This document shows, piece after piece, positions 45,777 through 54,800 of a DNA stretch of 64,000 nucleotides. Each line of letters begins with the position of its first letter. Positions within the stretch are counted from its first letter, which is position 1. The translations under genes were made by a program, and so were the position numbers. The notes beneath the pieces were generated by a model that saw only the letters and a list, made by a program, of their open reading frames with translations, was not told where the DNA came from and did no database searches. The stretch covers positions 248,001 to 312,000 of the forward strand of contig NZ_MUGW01000002.1 in NCBI RefSeq assembly GCF_002217285.1, written 5' to 3'. The stretch is from Flavobacterium hercynium (lineage in GTDB: Bacteria; Bacteroidota; Bacteroidia; Flavobacteriales; Flavobacteriaceae).

Positions 45777-48620
45777 ATGTCAACTCAAAAACGTCTTTTT
45801 CTTCTCGATGCTTATGCATTAATTTTTCGTGGGTATTATGCCTTCATAAAAAATCCCCGAATTAACTCAAAAGGAATGGATACATCTGCAATCATGGGAT
45901 TCATGAATTCGCTTCTAGATGTTATTAAACGTGAAAAACCAGACCATTTAGCGGTAGCATTTGATAAAGGCGGCAGTCATGTAAGAACTGAAATGTTTGT
46001 AGAATATAAAGCCAATCGTGATGCTACGCCGGAAGCAATTAAAATTGCGATTCCGTATATTCAGGATTTATTAAGAGCTATGCATATTCCTATTATTGAA
46101 ATAGAAGGTTGTGAAGCCGATGATTTAATTGGAACTATTGCTAAACAGGCTGAAAAAGAAAACTACAAAGTCTTTATGGTAACACCGGATAAGGATTTTG
46201 CTCAGTTGGTTTCTGAAAATATATTTATGTACAAACCAGCCAGAATGGGAAATGGTATAGAAATTTGGGGTGTTCCTGAGGTTTTAGCAAAATTTGAAAT
46301 TGAAAGACCGGAACAAGTAATCGATTTTCTTGGAATGATGGGTGACGCTGTCGATAATATTCCTGGTTTACCCGGAGTTGGTGAAGTTACTGCTAAAAAA
46401 TTCCTAAAGGAATTTGGCACAATGGAAAACCTTCTTGACAATACGCATTTACTGAAAGGTAAAATGAAAGAAAACATTGAAGCCAATAAAGAGAAAGGTA
46501 TTTTATCTAAAAAATTAGCTACTATTATATGTGATTGTGATGTTGTTTTCAATGAAGATGACTACGAACTTTCGCGTCCTGATATCGAAAAAACAGATGC
46601 TATTTTTCAGGAATTGGAATTTAGACGAATGGCGGAACAATTTGATAACTTATTTAAAGTTGGAGGCGGAAACGAGCTGGCAAACGCAGCAGCTGATCCC
46701 AAATTGTATAAAAAACCACAACCTAAAAACGAAGATCAATTTGACTTGTTTGGTGGCGGAGGTGCTACAACCGAAAATGCTGATGCAGAAAGAACTTCAT
46801 TCTACAATACATTAGAAAACACAGCACATTCTTACCAAGCTGTTGAAGGCGACTTAGGAATTAAACTACTTATACAAAATTTACAAAAACAGACTTCTGT
46901 TTGTTTTGATACTGAAACTACAGGCTTAGATGCTTTACATGCTGAATTGGTAGGTATTTCATTTTCTTATGAAAAAGGAAAAGGATATTATGTTCCGTTT
47001 CCGGAAAGTCAGGAAGAAGCTCAGGTTTTAATTGAAAAATTCAGACCTTTCTTTGAAAATCAAGACATCGAAAAAATAGGTCAGAATTTAAAATACGATC
47101 TAAAGATTCTTTCTAATTACGGAATTTCGGTAAAAGGAAAACTTTTTGACACCATGATTGCACATTATCTGATCAATCCAGATATGCGTCATAATATGGA
47201 TATTTTGGCGGAAACGTATTTAAAATATTCTCCAAAATCAATTGAAACCTTAATTGGAAAGAAAGGTAAAAACCAAATTACAATGCGCGACGTAGCATTG
47301 GAAGACATCAAGGAATATGCTGCTGAAGATGCTGATGTAACGTTTCAATTGAAAGAAATTTTCACTACAGAATTAGACAAGACAGAAACTAAAAAATTAT
47401 TTGACGAGATTGAGATTCCATTAGTAAGCGTTTTAGCAGACATGGAAACCGAAGGTATTCGCTTAGATGTTGAGTTTTTAAGTGCAATGTCAAAAGAAAT
47501 GGATATTGAAATTAAATCTTTAGAACAAAAAATATACGAAACAGCCGGTGAGAAATTCAATCTGGCTTCTCCGAAACAATTAGGAGATATTTTGTTTGAC
47601 AAACTAAAAATTGGTGGGGCAAAACAAAAGAAAACCAAAACAGGTCAATATGCGACGGGCGAAGAAGTTTTAACCTACTTAGCGAATGACAACCCGATTG
47701 TAAAAGAAATTTTAGATTGGCGTCAGATGGTAAAATTACAAAGTACCTATATATTGGCATTACCGGAACAAGTAGATAAAAAAACATTACGTGTTCATAC
47801 TGATTATATGCAAACCGTTGCAGCAACAGGACGTTTAAGTTCTAACAATCCTAACTTGCAAAACATTCCGATTCGTACTGAAAGAGGCCGTCAGATTCGT
47901 AAAGCTTTTATTGCCCGCGATGAAAATCATACGTTAATTTCTGCCGATTACTCGCAAATAGAATTAAGAATCATTGCTGCCTTAAGTGGGGAAGAAAATA
48001 TGATTGCCGCTTTTAAAAACGGAGAAGATATTCACAAGGCAACTGCTGCAAAAGTTTTTGATGTGCCTTTGGAAGAAGTGTCACGCGAACAAAGAAGCAA
48101 TGCTAAAACAGTAAACTTCGGGATTATATATGGTGTTTCTGCCTTCGGATTGAGTAATCAGACTTCTTTATCCAGAAGCGAAAGTGCCGCTTTGATTGAT
48201 GCTTACTACAAAACATATCCTAAATTGAAATCATACATGCAGGATCAGGTTGATTTTGCACGCGAAAATGGTTATGTACAAACGGTTTTAGGACGTCGTC
48301 GTTATTTAAAGGATATCAATTCAGCAAATGCCGTAGTAAGAAGTGCCGCTGAACGAAATGCGGTAAACGCTCCAATTCAGGGAAGTGCTGCTGATGTAAT
48401 TAAAATTGCGATGATTAACATTCATAAAAAACTAAAAGAAGAAAACTGGAAATCAAGAATGCTGCTTCAGGTACATGATGAGCTTGTGTTCGATGTTCAC
48501 AATGATGAACTCGAAAAAATTCAGCCTATGATTAAACATGAAATGGAGAATGCTTTTATAATGAGTGTTCCATTAGATGTAGAAATTGGATTAGGTAAAG
48601 ACTGGCTTTCAGCGCACTAA
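45777..48620 (+). CDS. polA: DNA polymerase I
   Basis: A 947-residue full-length PolA. The 5'-3' exonuclease domain spans about 1-290 (LFLLDAYALIFRGYYAF; AFDKGGSHVRTEMF; GCEADDLIGTIA). The 3'-5' proofreading domain (about 345-530) keeps its acidic residues: DTETTGLDAL, LKYDLKIL and YAAEDADVTFQ, so it is likely active. The polymerase domain follows, with motif A SADYSQIELR, the O-helix RSNAKTVNFGIIYGVSAFGL and motif C QVHDELVFDV. An acidic, low-complexity linker lies near residues 310-345 (FDLFGGGGATTENADAERTS). It is a single gene; the start ATG is preceded by a T-run. The protein serves Okazaki-fragment maturation and repair. Confidence 0.97.
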   Translation: MSTQKRLFLLDAYALIFRGYYAFIKNPRINSKGMDTSAIMGFMNSLLDVIKREKPDHLAVAFDKGGSHVRTEMFVEYKANRDATPEAIKIAIPYIQDLLRAMHIPIIEIEGCEADDLIGTIAKQAEKENYKVFMVTPDKDFAQLVSENIFMYKPARMGNGIEIWGVPEVLAKFEIERPEQVIDFLGMMGDAVDNIPGLPGVGEVTAKKFLKEFGTMENLLDNTHLLKGKMKENIEANKEKGILSKKLATIICDCDVVFNEDDYELSRPDIEKTDAIFQELEFRRMAEQFDNLFKVGGGNELANAAADPKLYKKPQPKNEDQFDLFGGGGATTENADAERTSFYNTLENTAHSYQAVEGDLGIKLLIQNLQKQTSVCFDTETTGLDALHAELVGISFSYEKGKGYYVPFPESQEEAQVLIEKFRPFFENQDIEKIGQNLKYDLKILSNYGISVKGKLFDTMIAHYLINPDMRHNMDILAETYLKYSPKSIETLIGKKGKNQITMRDVALEDIKEYAAEDADVTFQLKEIFTTELDKTETKKLFDEIEIPLVSVLADMETEGIRLDVEFLSAMSKEMDIEIKSLEQKIYETAGEKFNLASPKQLGDILFDKLKIGGAKQKKTKTGQYATGEEVLTYLANDNPIVKEILDWRQMVKLQSTYILALPEQVDKKTLRVHTDYMQTVAATGRLSSNNPNLQNIPIRTERGRQIRKAFIARDENHTLISADYSQIELRIIAALSGEENMIAAFKNGEDIHKATAAKVFDVPLEEVSREQRSNAKTVNFGIIYGVSAFGLSNQTSLSRSESAALIDAYYKTYPKLKSYMQDQVDFARENGYVQTVLGRRRYLKDINSANAVVRSAAERNAVNAPIQGSAADVIKIAMINIHKKLKEENWKSRMLLQVHDELVFDVHNDELEKIQPMIKHEMENAFIMSVPLDVEIGLGKDWLSAH

Positions 48621-48717
48621 TTTTAAATTTTAGATTGGTGATTTTAGATTTTTTTCTATCAATACCTCTCCTTATTATTATACCGCTTAAACTTTTTAAT
48701 TGAAAGACATAAAAAAA

Positions 48718-48741
48718 AACCATTCGTTGCGGCGAATGGTT
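48718..48741. terminator. Bidirectional terminator between polA and the LacI gene
   Basis: AACCATTCG (48718-48726) and CGAATGGTT (48733-48741) form a perfect 9-bp stem with loop TTGCGG, flanked by A- and T-runs, so it ends both convergent genes. Confidence 0.85.
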
Positions 48742-48750
48742 TTTTACTAT

Positions 48751-49776
48751 TTAAACTTTTCTTGTAGATTCTCGTTCTTTCAATTTTGTTTTGATGACGA
48801 TCGTTTCATAATCTGATGTTTCTTCTTCTGATTCTTCTAAACGTTTGATTAGTTGTTTTGCAGCAACCTCTCCAATTTCAATTCCGTGTTGACTAATCGT
48901 AGTCAAACTTGGTGATAAACGTCTTGAAGCTAAAATTCCATCGGCAAATCCTATGATTGAAATATCTTCCGGAACTTTAAATCCTTTTTTCAAACTAACT
49001 CTCAAAGCGGCAACTGAATCATTTTCATCTAAAGCAAAAATTGCATCAATCTTATGATCAAAAATCGCTTCGATCTTGCTCTTCATATCATCTTCTGAAT
49101 CAGTACGCAGAATAATTTTTTCGTTTACTGGAATATTATTGTCTTTTAATGCTTTCAAATAACCATCGGCTCTTAATTTACCAACACTTAGATTATCAAC
49201 AGAAGATATCAAGGCAATATTTTTACAACCTAAATTAATTAAGTGCTGTGTTGAATTTAGAGCAGAATCAAAATCATCTACCACTACTTTATCACACTCT
49301 ACTTCATCGGCAATTCGGTCGAACATTACAATTGGTGTTCCATCGTTTATAATCGCAGAGAAATGACTGTAATCTTGTAATTTTTGCGCTTCTTCAGAAA
49401 CAGAAAGAATAAATCCGTCGATTGTTCCGTTGCTCAACATTTCAAGCGTATGAATTTCTTTTTCTAAAGATTCATTCGAGATGCAGGTAATTACATTATA
49501 TCCCTTTTTATCAGCCACTTTTTCTATACCACTAAAAACTTTCGCAAAAAAGGAGTTCAATATATTAGGTATAATTACTCCGATTGTTTTCGTTTTACGG
49601 TTTTTTAAATTCAAGCCAATTACATTGGGCTTGTAGTTTTTGAGTTTGGCATACTCCTTAATCTTCACCTTCGTTTGCTCACTAATTTCAGGGCTATCAT
49701 TAAGTGCCTTAGAAACAGTCGATACAGAAACATTAAGTTCCTTCGCAATTTGTTTTAGAGTTGCTTTAGCTTTCAT
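48751..49776 (-). CDS. LacI-family transcriptional regulator
   Basis: A 341-residue LacI/GalR regulator. The N-terminal HTH is ATLKQIAKELNVSVSTVSKA (residues 4-23), followed by the hinge (about 50-60) and a periplasmic-binding-like effector domain (about 60-335) with NRKTKTIGVIIPNILNSFFA. The neighbours are unrelated (polA and ferritin-like genes), so the regulated sugar pathway is not next to it. A -7 element TATATTTG at 49804-49811 with TTG 21 bp upstream precedes the gene. Effector unknown. Confidence 0.92.
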   Translation of the reverse strand: MKAKATLKQIAKELNVSVSTVSKALNDSPEISEQTKVKIKEYAKLKNYKPNVIGLNLKNRKTKTIGVIIPNILNSFFAKVFSGIEKVADKKGYNVITCISNESLEKEIHTLEMLSNGTIDGFILSVSEEAQKLQDYSHFSAIINDGTPIVMFDRIADEVECDKVVVDDFDSALNSTQHLINLGCKNIALISSVDNLSVGKLRADGYLKALKDNNIPVNEKIILRTDSEDDMKSKIEAIFDHKIDAIFALDENDSVAALRVSLKKGFKVPEDISIIGFADGILASRRLSPSLTTISQHGIEIGEVAAKQLIKRLEESEEETSDYETIVIKTKLKERESTRKV

Positions 49777-49803
49777 TTAAAAATGTTTTTTAGGTAATTA
49801 ATA

Positions 49804-49835
49804 CAAATATAGTAGAATTACTCAGAATAAAACAA
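49804..49835 (-). promoter_or_regulatory. Promoter of the LacI gene
   Basis: Minus-strand TTG (49835-49833), 21-bp spacer, TATATTTG (49811-49804), fitting the Bacteroidetes consensus. Confidence 0.6.
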
Positions 49836-49977
49836 AAATTACACAAGTCCTCTTCGATAAGTTTATCGTTTTTTAAAATTAAATTAAAAATAATCGACTT
49901 TTTTAAAACCGTACTTACAAAAATATCGTTAATAACTTAATACACTGTTAATAACCTATTTAAAAAAACTAGAAATT

Positions 49978-50724
49978 ATGAAAAACGAAGTTAAAATTCA
50001 TGAAGTTGAGCCTTCATTGAGTAGCAGAAGGAGCTTTCTTAAGCTCAGTGGTTTAACGTTAGTTACAGCTGGTTTGGTTATGGCTGGCTGCAGCGATAAT
50101 GACAATGACGATCCGATAGTAGACAACTCCCTACCCGGAATTAAAAATGGTATTTTTGATTTAGGATCCGGAGATTTTGGAGTTTTGACATATGCCTACG
50201 CATTAGAACAATTAGAAGCCGATTTTTATACTAAAGTGGTAAACGCTTCAAGTTTTAATGCGACTTTCAATGAAATCGAAAAACAAGTGCTAACCGACTT
50301 GTATCATCACGAAGTAATTCACAGAGATTTTTTCAAAGCTGCTCTAAGCGGAGCACTTCCTGATCCAAACACACAATTACTTCCTTCATTGGCATTTTCT
50401 TATGGTTCTTTAAATTTCAACAGCCGTACAGAAGTTTTGGCTACTGCAAAAGCTTTGGAAGACACAGGCGTTGCTGCTTATAACGGAGCCGGAAGATTGA
50501 TTAAAAGTCCAGATTATTTATTGCTAGCCGGTAAAATTGTTTCGGTAGAAGCACGACATGCGTCAGCTATTAGAAGTTTAATCAACCCAAATTCAAGTGA
50601 CTTTGCGGGCGATGATATTGTAAATACTTCTAACGGACTGGATGATGCTAAACTTCCTTCTAAAATTTTACCTATTGCAGCAGGATTTATTTCTACAAAA
50701 TTTACTGCTACCTATTTACCTTAA
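49978..50724 (+). CDS. Ferritin-like domain protein, exported (Tat/lipoprotein-type signal)
   Basis: A 248-residue ferritin-like four-helix protein (desiccation-related/Rds1-like family). The N-terminus carries RRSFLKLSGLTLVTAGLVMA then GCSDNDNDD, a twin-arginine signal that ends in a lipobox Cys, so it is probably exported folded and lipid-anchored. The ferritin-like helices contain YALEQLEADFYTKV, YHHEVIHRDFFKAA, LEDTGVAAYNGAG and VEARHASAIRSL, with Glu and His positions suited to a di-metal centre. It is followed after 26 bp by a second ferritin-like gene, forming a two-gene operon. The role (metal storage or oxidative-stress protection) is inferred. Confidence 0.88.
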   Translation: MKNEVKIHEVEPSLSSRRSFLKLSGLTLVTAGLVMAGCSDNDNDDPIVDNSLPGIKNGIFDLGSGDFGVLTYAYALEQLEADFYTKVVNASSFNATFNEIEKQVLTDLYHHEVIHRDFFKAALSGALPDPNTQLLPSLAFSYGSLNFNSRTEVLATAKALEDTGVAAYNGAGRLIKSPDYLLLAGKIVSVEARHASAIRSLINPNSSDFAGDDIVNTSNGLDDAKLPSKILPIAAGFISTKFTATYLP

Positions 50725-50750
50725 TCTTAACTAGCTAAAACTTAGAAATT

Positions 50751-51563
50751 ATGAATATTTTAAAATTTATAGAAACATTTACTGATGATAATTTAATGAG
50801 AAGCACTGGTTCTCGAAGAGATAGTTTTAATCAGTTTGGAAACATAGGAAAAAATCTGGCAATGGCATCAATTCCATTCGGATTAGCGGCTTTTAGCAAC
50901 AAAGCGATGGCAGCAGACATACAACCAACTCCAGCAACACCAATTGGTGCTTTGCAATTTGCACTGACCTTAGAATATCTGGAAAACGAATTTTATGCAA
51001 TGGCATTAGACTCCGGTGTAATTCCGGCATCTGAAAATGGCGGGCGTGATTTAAAAGTTTTTCAACAAATCTCGGCTCACGAATCCGATCATGTTACTTT
51101 CTTAATTAACGGATTAGGTGGTACTATGAGTGCGAACTTTGTTCCTAAACCTACTTTTGATTTTACTGTAGGCGGAGCATTTGATCCTTTTGGTGATTAT
51201 CCAACCTTTTTAGCATTGGCACAAGCATTTGAAGATACAGGTGTTAGAGCTTACAAAGGCCAGGCAGCTAACTTAATCAGCACACCTGATTTATTAACAG
51301 CTGCATTGCAAATTCATTCCGTAGAAGCACGTCATGCATCAGAAGTGCGACGCTTACGCGGATTGAAAGGCTGGATATCTAATGATGAAAGAGGCGCCGG
51401 AATGCCGTCTGCAACACAAGCCGTTTATGATGGTGAAGGCGTTACAGTACAAGCAGGATTTAACACCGCTGCTTTATTTGGAGCATCCGCAGGTTCAGAA
51501 GCTTATGATGAGCCACTTACAACAAAACAGGTCGTTGACATTGCCAATATTTTTATTGTTTAA
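50751..51563 (+). CDS. Second ferritin-like domain protein
   Basis: A 270-residue partner of the preceding gene, with the same ferritin-like helices: FALTLEYLENEFYAMALDSG, ISAHESDHVTFLINGL, AFEDTGVRAYKGQA and VEARHASEVRRLRGL. The N-terminal segment has a weak export signal (residues about 20-56, with SIPFGLAAFSNKAMA), less clear than in its partner. The conserved (A/Y)xxxE..H-like metal-ligand pattern is kept in both, so they may form a heteromeric di-iron complex. Start at the ATG 26 bp after the first gene's stop. The two are similar but diverged, suggesting an old duplication. Confidence 0.85.
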   Translation: MNILKFIETFTDDNLMRSTGSRRDSFNQFGNIGKNLAMASIPFGLAAFSNKAMAADIQPTPATPIGALQFALTLEYLENEFYAMALDSGVIPASENGGRDLKVFQQISAHESDHVTFLINGLGGTMSANFVPKPTFDFTVGGAFDPFGDYPTFLALAQAFEDTGVRAYKGQAANLISTPDLLTAALQIHSVEARHASEVRRLRGLKGWISNDERGAGMPSATQAVYDGEGVTVQAGFNTAALFGASAGSEAYDEPLTTKQVVDIANIFIV

Positions 51564-51683
51564 GAGTAAAAATATCTAAATACTAAACCATCTTCGCTTA
51601 ATTGTGAAGGTGGTTTTTTTTATATCTTTTAAATCGAAAACGGAGACCCTGATTTTCAGCCTGTAAAATATTCTTTAAGGTAT

Positions 51684-51733
51684 TTGGTTTTAAAATAATT
51701 AATTGTACTTTTGCATCCCCTTTATTGGGGATG
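51684..51733 (+). promoter_or_regulatory. rplM promoter and leader hairpin
   Basis: TTG (51684-51686), 19-bp spacer, TACTTTTG (51706-51713) form a promoter. Directly after it is a 7-bp perfect hairpin, CATCCCC (51714-51720) with GGGGATG (51727-51733), loop TTTATT, at the very 5' end of the transcript. It could be a stability hairpin or a binding site for a ribosomal protein. Confidence 0.65.
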
Positions 51734-51756
51734 GAATGTTTAATTAAAATAATATT

Positions 51757-52212
51757 ATGGACGCATTAAGCTACAAGACAATTTCAGCTAGCAAAGCCAC
51801 TGTAACTAAAGAGTGGATTGTTGTTGATGCTGAAGGTCATAACTTAGGTCGTCTTGCTTCAAAGGTTGCAATGATCTTAAGAGGTAAGTACAAACCAAGT
51901 TACACACCGCACGTTGACTGTGGAGATAACGTAATTGTTATCAACTCAGAAAAAATTAACCTTACAGGTACAAAGATGAATGACAAAATTTACATGCGTC
52001 ATACAGGTTACCCAGGAGGACAAAGAACTTTAACTGCTAAAGTATTGCAATCTAAAAACCCTGCATTATTAGTAGAGAAAGCTGTAAAAGGAATGTTACC
52101 TAAAAACAAATTAGGAGCTGAACTTTTTAGAAATCTAAATGTTGTTGTAGGTGCCGAGCATACTCACGGAGCTCAAAAACCTAGAACTGTTAACCTAAAC
52201 GATCTTAAGTAA
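51757..52212 (+). CDS. rplM: 50S ribosomal protein L13
   Basis: L13 (151 residues), an early-assembly protein of the large ribosomal subunit that binds 23S rRNA. The signature KVLQSKNPALLVEKAVKGML and PKNKLGAELFRNLNVV is intact, as is WIVVDAEGHNLGRLASKVAM near the N-terminus. The start ATG at 51757 follows the leader hairpin by about 24 bp. Its stop overlaps the rpsI ATG by one base (TAATG), the usual translational coupling of the rplM-rpsI pair. The N-terminus (MDALSYKTISASKATVTKE) is a few residues longer than in E. coli, as in other Bacteroidetes. Confidence 0.98.
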   Translation: MDALSYKTISASKATVTKEWIVVDAEGHNLGRLASKVAMILRGKYKPSYTPHVDCGDNVIVINSEKINLTGTKMNDKIYMRHTGYPGGQRTLTAKVLQSKNPALLVEKAVKGMLPKNKLGAELFRNLNVVVGAEHTHGAQKPRTVNLNDLK

Positions 52213-52598
52213 TGGGAGTTATTCACAAAATCGGTAGAAGAAAAACCGCTGTTGCACGTGTATATGTTTCTGAAGGAACAGGTAAAATCACTGTAAACAA
52301 AAAAGAATTCGCAACTTACTTTCCAACTGCAACTTTACAATACAAAGTTTTACAACCAATGTCTATGACAGAAAATGTAAACAACTTTGATGTAAAAGTA
52401 AACGTTTACGGAGGTGGTTCAACTGGTCAGGCAGAAGCTGTAAGAATGGCATTAGCACGTGTAATGTGTGAAGTAAATGCTGAAAACAGAGCTATCTTAA
52501 AACCAGAAGGTTTATTAACAAGAGATCCAAGAATGGTTGAACGTAAGAAATTCGGTCAGAAGAAAGCTCGTAAGAGATTCCAATTCTCTAAACGTTAA
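52212..52598 (+). CDS. rpsI: 30S ribosomal protein S9
   Basis: S9 (128 residues), which reaches the peptidyl-tRNA site with its C-terminal Lys-Arg tail. MGVIHKIGRRKTAVARVYVS and the end RKKFGQKKARKRFQFSKR are canonical, including the final SKR. The start overlaps the rplM stop by one base. After the stop, a 10-bp imperfect hairpin (52606-52630) precedes 200 bp of repeat-rich spacer before rpsB, so rpsB may have its own promoter or be co-transcribed. Confidence 0.98.
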   Translation: MGVIHKIGRRKTAVARVYVSEGTGKITVNKKEFATYFPTATLQYKVLQPMSMTENVNNFDVKVNVYGGGSTGQAEAVRMALARVMCEVNAENRAILKPEGLLTRDPRMVERKKFGQKKARKRFQFSKR

Positions 52599-52605
52599 TA
52601 TTACC

Positions 52606-52630
52606 TGTCTTGTACATCAGGTACAGGACA
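52606..52630 (+). terminator. Hairpin after rpsI (weak terminator or processing site)
   Basis: TGTCTTGTAC (52606-52615) and GTACAGGACA (52621-52630) form a 10-bp stem with one G-U pair and loop ATCAG. Only a weak U-rich stretch follows. Another hairpin, TCCTAC/GTAGGA with loop CGAG, sits at 52676-52691. Confidence 0.5.
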
Positions 52631-52720
52631 TTATCAATTATTTATTGAAATTAAAAAACACAGTTGTTGTTGCTCTCCTACCGAGGTAGGAAATAGTTTA
52701 GCATCTAAATGGGTTAAAAG

Positions 52721-52750
52721 TCTTAAAGCCGAAAGTCTTAAAGTCGAAAG
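52721..52750 (+). repeat. Two tandem 15-bp units between rpsI and rpsB
   Basis: TCTTAAAGCCGAAAG (52721-52735) is followed directly by TCTTAAAGTCGAAAG (52736-52750), with two more CTTAAAG copies near 52772 and 52779. One mismatch separates the two units. Confidence 0.75.
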
Positions 52751-52828
52751 TTTCAAGCCTAAAGCATATTGCTTAAAGCTTAAAGCCAAAACACATTGCT
52801 AATCAACAGAACGTAAACTAGTACAAAA

Positions 52829-53608
52829 ATGGCAAACAAAATAGAAGTAAAAGACTTACTAGAAGCAGGTGTTCACTTTGGACACATGACTAGAAAATGG
52901 GATCCAAATATGGCCCCTTACATTTATATGGAGCGTAATGGTATTCACATTATCAATCTATATAAAACTGCAGCAAAAATTGAAGAAGCTAACGAAGCTT
53001 TGAAAAAAATCGCTGCATCAGGTAGAAAAATCTTATTCGTAGCTACCAAAAAACAAGCAAAAGACATCGTTGCTGAAAAAGCAAAAGCTGCAAACATGCC
53101 TTACATCACTGAAAGATGGCCTGGTGGAATGCTAACTAACTTTGTAACTATCAGAAAGGCAGTTAAAAAAATGTCTTCTATTGATAAAATGAAGAAAGAT
53201 GGTACTTTCATGACGTTATCTAAAAAAGAGCGTTTGCAAGTTGATCGTCTACGTGCGAAACTAGAGAAAAACTTAGGTTCAATTGCTGACATGTCTAGAC
53301 TACCAGCTGCATTGTTCGTAGTAGATATCAAAGCTGAACATATCGCAATAAAAGAAGCACAAAAATTAAACATTCCAGTTTTCGCAATGGTTGATACGAA
53401 TTCTGACCCAAGAGAGGTTGATTACGTTATTCCTGCAAATGATGATGCTTCTAAATCAATTGACAAAATTTTATCTTTAGTTACTGCTGCTGTAATCGAC
53501 GGTCTTTCTGACAGAGGTTCTGAAAAAGAAACTGAAGCTACACCAGAAGAAGCTGCTGTAGAAGTTGCTCCAGCTACTGAAGCTGCTGCACCTGCAACTG
53601 AAGAATAA
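52829..53608 (+). CDS. rpsB: 30S ribosomal protein S2
   Basis: S2 (259 residues), at the platform of the small subunit. The N-terminal motif KDLLEAGVHFGHMTRKWDPN and the ITERWPGGMLTNFVTIRKAV segment are canonical, with the family residue pattern LFVVDIKAEHIAIKEAQKLN. The C-terminus has an acidic Ala/Glu/Thr tail (EATPEEAAVEVAPATEAAAP) that is common in Bacteroidetes and looks disordered. It precedes tsf by 138 bp, the widespread rpsB-tsf pair. Confidence 0.98.
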   Translation: MANKIEVKDLLEAGVHFGHMTRKWDPNMAPYIYMERNGIHIINLYKTAAKIEEANEALKKIAASGRKILFVATKKQAKDIVAEKAKAANMPYITERWPGGMLTNFVTIRKAVKKMSSIDKMKKDGTFMTLSKKERLQVDRLRAKLEKNLGSIADMSRLPAALFVVDIKAEHIAIKEAQKLNIPVFAMVDTNSDPREVDYVIPANDDASKSIDKILSLVTAAVIDGLSDRGSEKETEATPEEAAVEVAPATEAAAPATEE

Positions 53609-53611
53609 ATC

Positions 53612-53646
53612 AAATTTTAAATTCCAAATTTTAAATTCCAAATTCC
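53612..53646 (+). repeat. AT-rich tandem units between rpsB and tsf
   Basis: AAATTTTAAATTCC occurs twice in tandem (53612-53625, 53626-53639), followed by AAATTCC (53640-53646). The complement-like TTGGAATTTGGGA at 53688-53700 could pair with it in the mRNA. Confidence 0.7.
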
Positions 53647-53746
53647 AAACACAAAATTAAAAACGTTATGTTGATAATTTAATAAAATTGGAATTTGGGA
53701 TTTAGAAGATGGAATTTTTACTTTTAACATTAAAATTCAAAATATT

Positions 53747-54709
53747 ATGGCAACAATTACTGCTGCAGACGTAAATAAATTAAGACAAACTACAGGTGCC
53801 GGAATGATGGACTGTAAAAAAGCTTTAGTTGAAGCTGAAGGAGATTTCGATAAAGCTATACAAAACCTTAGAGAAAAAGGTCAAAAAGTTGCTGCTAACC
53901 GTTCTGACCGTGAGTCTTCTGAAGGAGCTGCTGTTTCTTTTGTTAATGCTGACAAAACTAAAGGAGCTATCATCACTTTAAACTGCGAAACTGATTTCGT
54001 AGGTAAGAATGAGGCTTTCGTAACTTTGGCTAAAGAATTAGTAGAAAGAGCGATCAACTTCTCTTCTAAAGAAGAATTTTTAGCTTCAGATTTCAACGGA
54101 ATTACTGTTGCTGAAAAATTAATCGAACAAACTGGTGTTATCGGTGAAAAAATCGAAATCGGTGGTTTTGAAATTTTAGAAGGTGCATTTATTGGTTCTT
54201 ATGTTCACGTTAACAAAATTGCTGCATTAACTGCAATTTCTGCACCAATTGCTAATGGTGACGTTTTAACTAAAGACATCTCTATGCAAGTTGCTTCTAT
54301 GGGAGCTGATACATTATCTTACAAAGATTTTGATCCTGCTTTCGTTGAATCTGAACTTGCTGCTCGTATTGCTGTAATCGAAAAAGATAACGAAGAAGCA
54401 AAACGTTTAGGAAAAACTTTAAAAAATGTTCCTAAATACATTTCTTACTCTCAATTAACTGAAGAAGTTATCAAACAAGCTGAGGAAGATGCTAAAGCTG
54501 AATTAAAAGCTGAAGGTAAACCAGAACAAATTTGGGATAAAATTATTCCAGGAAAAGTACAACGTTTTATCTCTGATAACACTACTTTAGACCAGGAAAA
54601 AGCTTTATTAGATCAAAACTTCATCAAAGATGACAGTAAAAAAGTAAGTGATTACGTTAAAGGATTCAACGTTGAAATTACAGGTTTCAAAAGAGTTACT
54701 TTAGGTTAA
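53747..54709 (+). CDS. tsf: Translation elongation factor Ts
   Basis: EF-Ts (320 residues) exchanges GDP on EF-Tu. The N-terminal TGAGMMDCKKALVEAEGDFD motif is the family hallmark, the helix that contacts EF-Tu, preceded by a UBA-like helical start (ATITAADVNKLRQTTGAGMM), and EITGFKRVTLG closes the protein. Length is usual for Bacteroidetes. It follows rpsB, with repeat-rich spacer between, and is followed by a terminator. Confidence 0.98.
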   Translation: MATITAADVNKLRQTTGAGMMDCKKALVEAEGDFDKAIQNLREKGQKVAANRSDRESSEGAAVSFVNADKTKGAIITLNCETDFVGKNEAFVTLAKELVERAINFSSKEEFLASDFNGITVAEKLIEQTGVIGEKIEIGGFEILEGAFIGSYVHVNKIAALTAISAPIANGDVLTKDISMQVASMGADTLSYKDFDPAFVESELAARIAVIEKDNEEAKRLGKTLKNVPKYISYSQLTEEVIKQAEEDAKAELKAEGKPEQIWDKIIPGKVQRFISDNTTLDQEKALLDQNFIKDDSKKVSDYVKGFNVEITGFKRVTLG

Positions 54710-54734
54710 TATATTATTTTTTCAATATTTAAGA

Positions 54735-54765
54735 AAGCCCGAATATAAAATTTATATTCGGGCTT
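54735..54765 (+). terminator. Terminator of tsf
   Basis: AAGCCCGAATATA (54735-54747) pairs perfectly with TATATTCGGGCTT (54753-54765), followed by CTTTATT. Confidence 0.85.
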
Positions 54766-54800
54766 CTTTATTAAAAAATACTTCCGCAGAAGTTTTAAAT

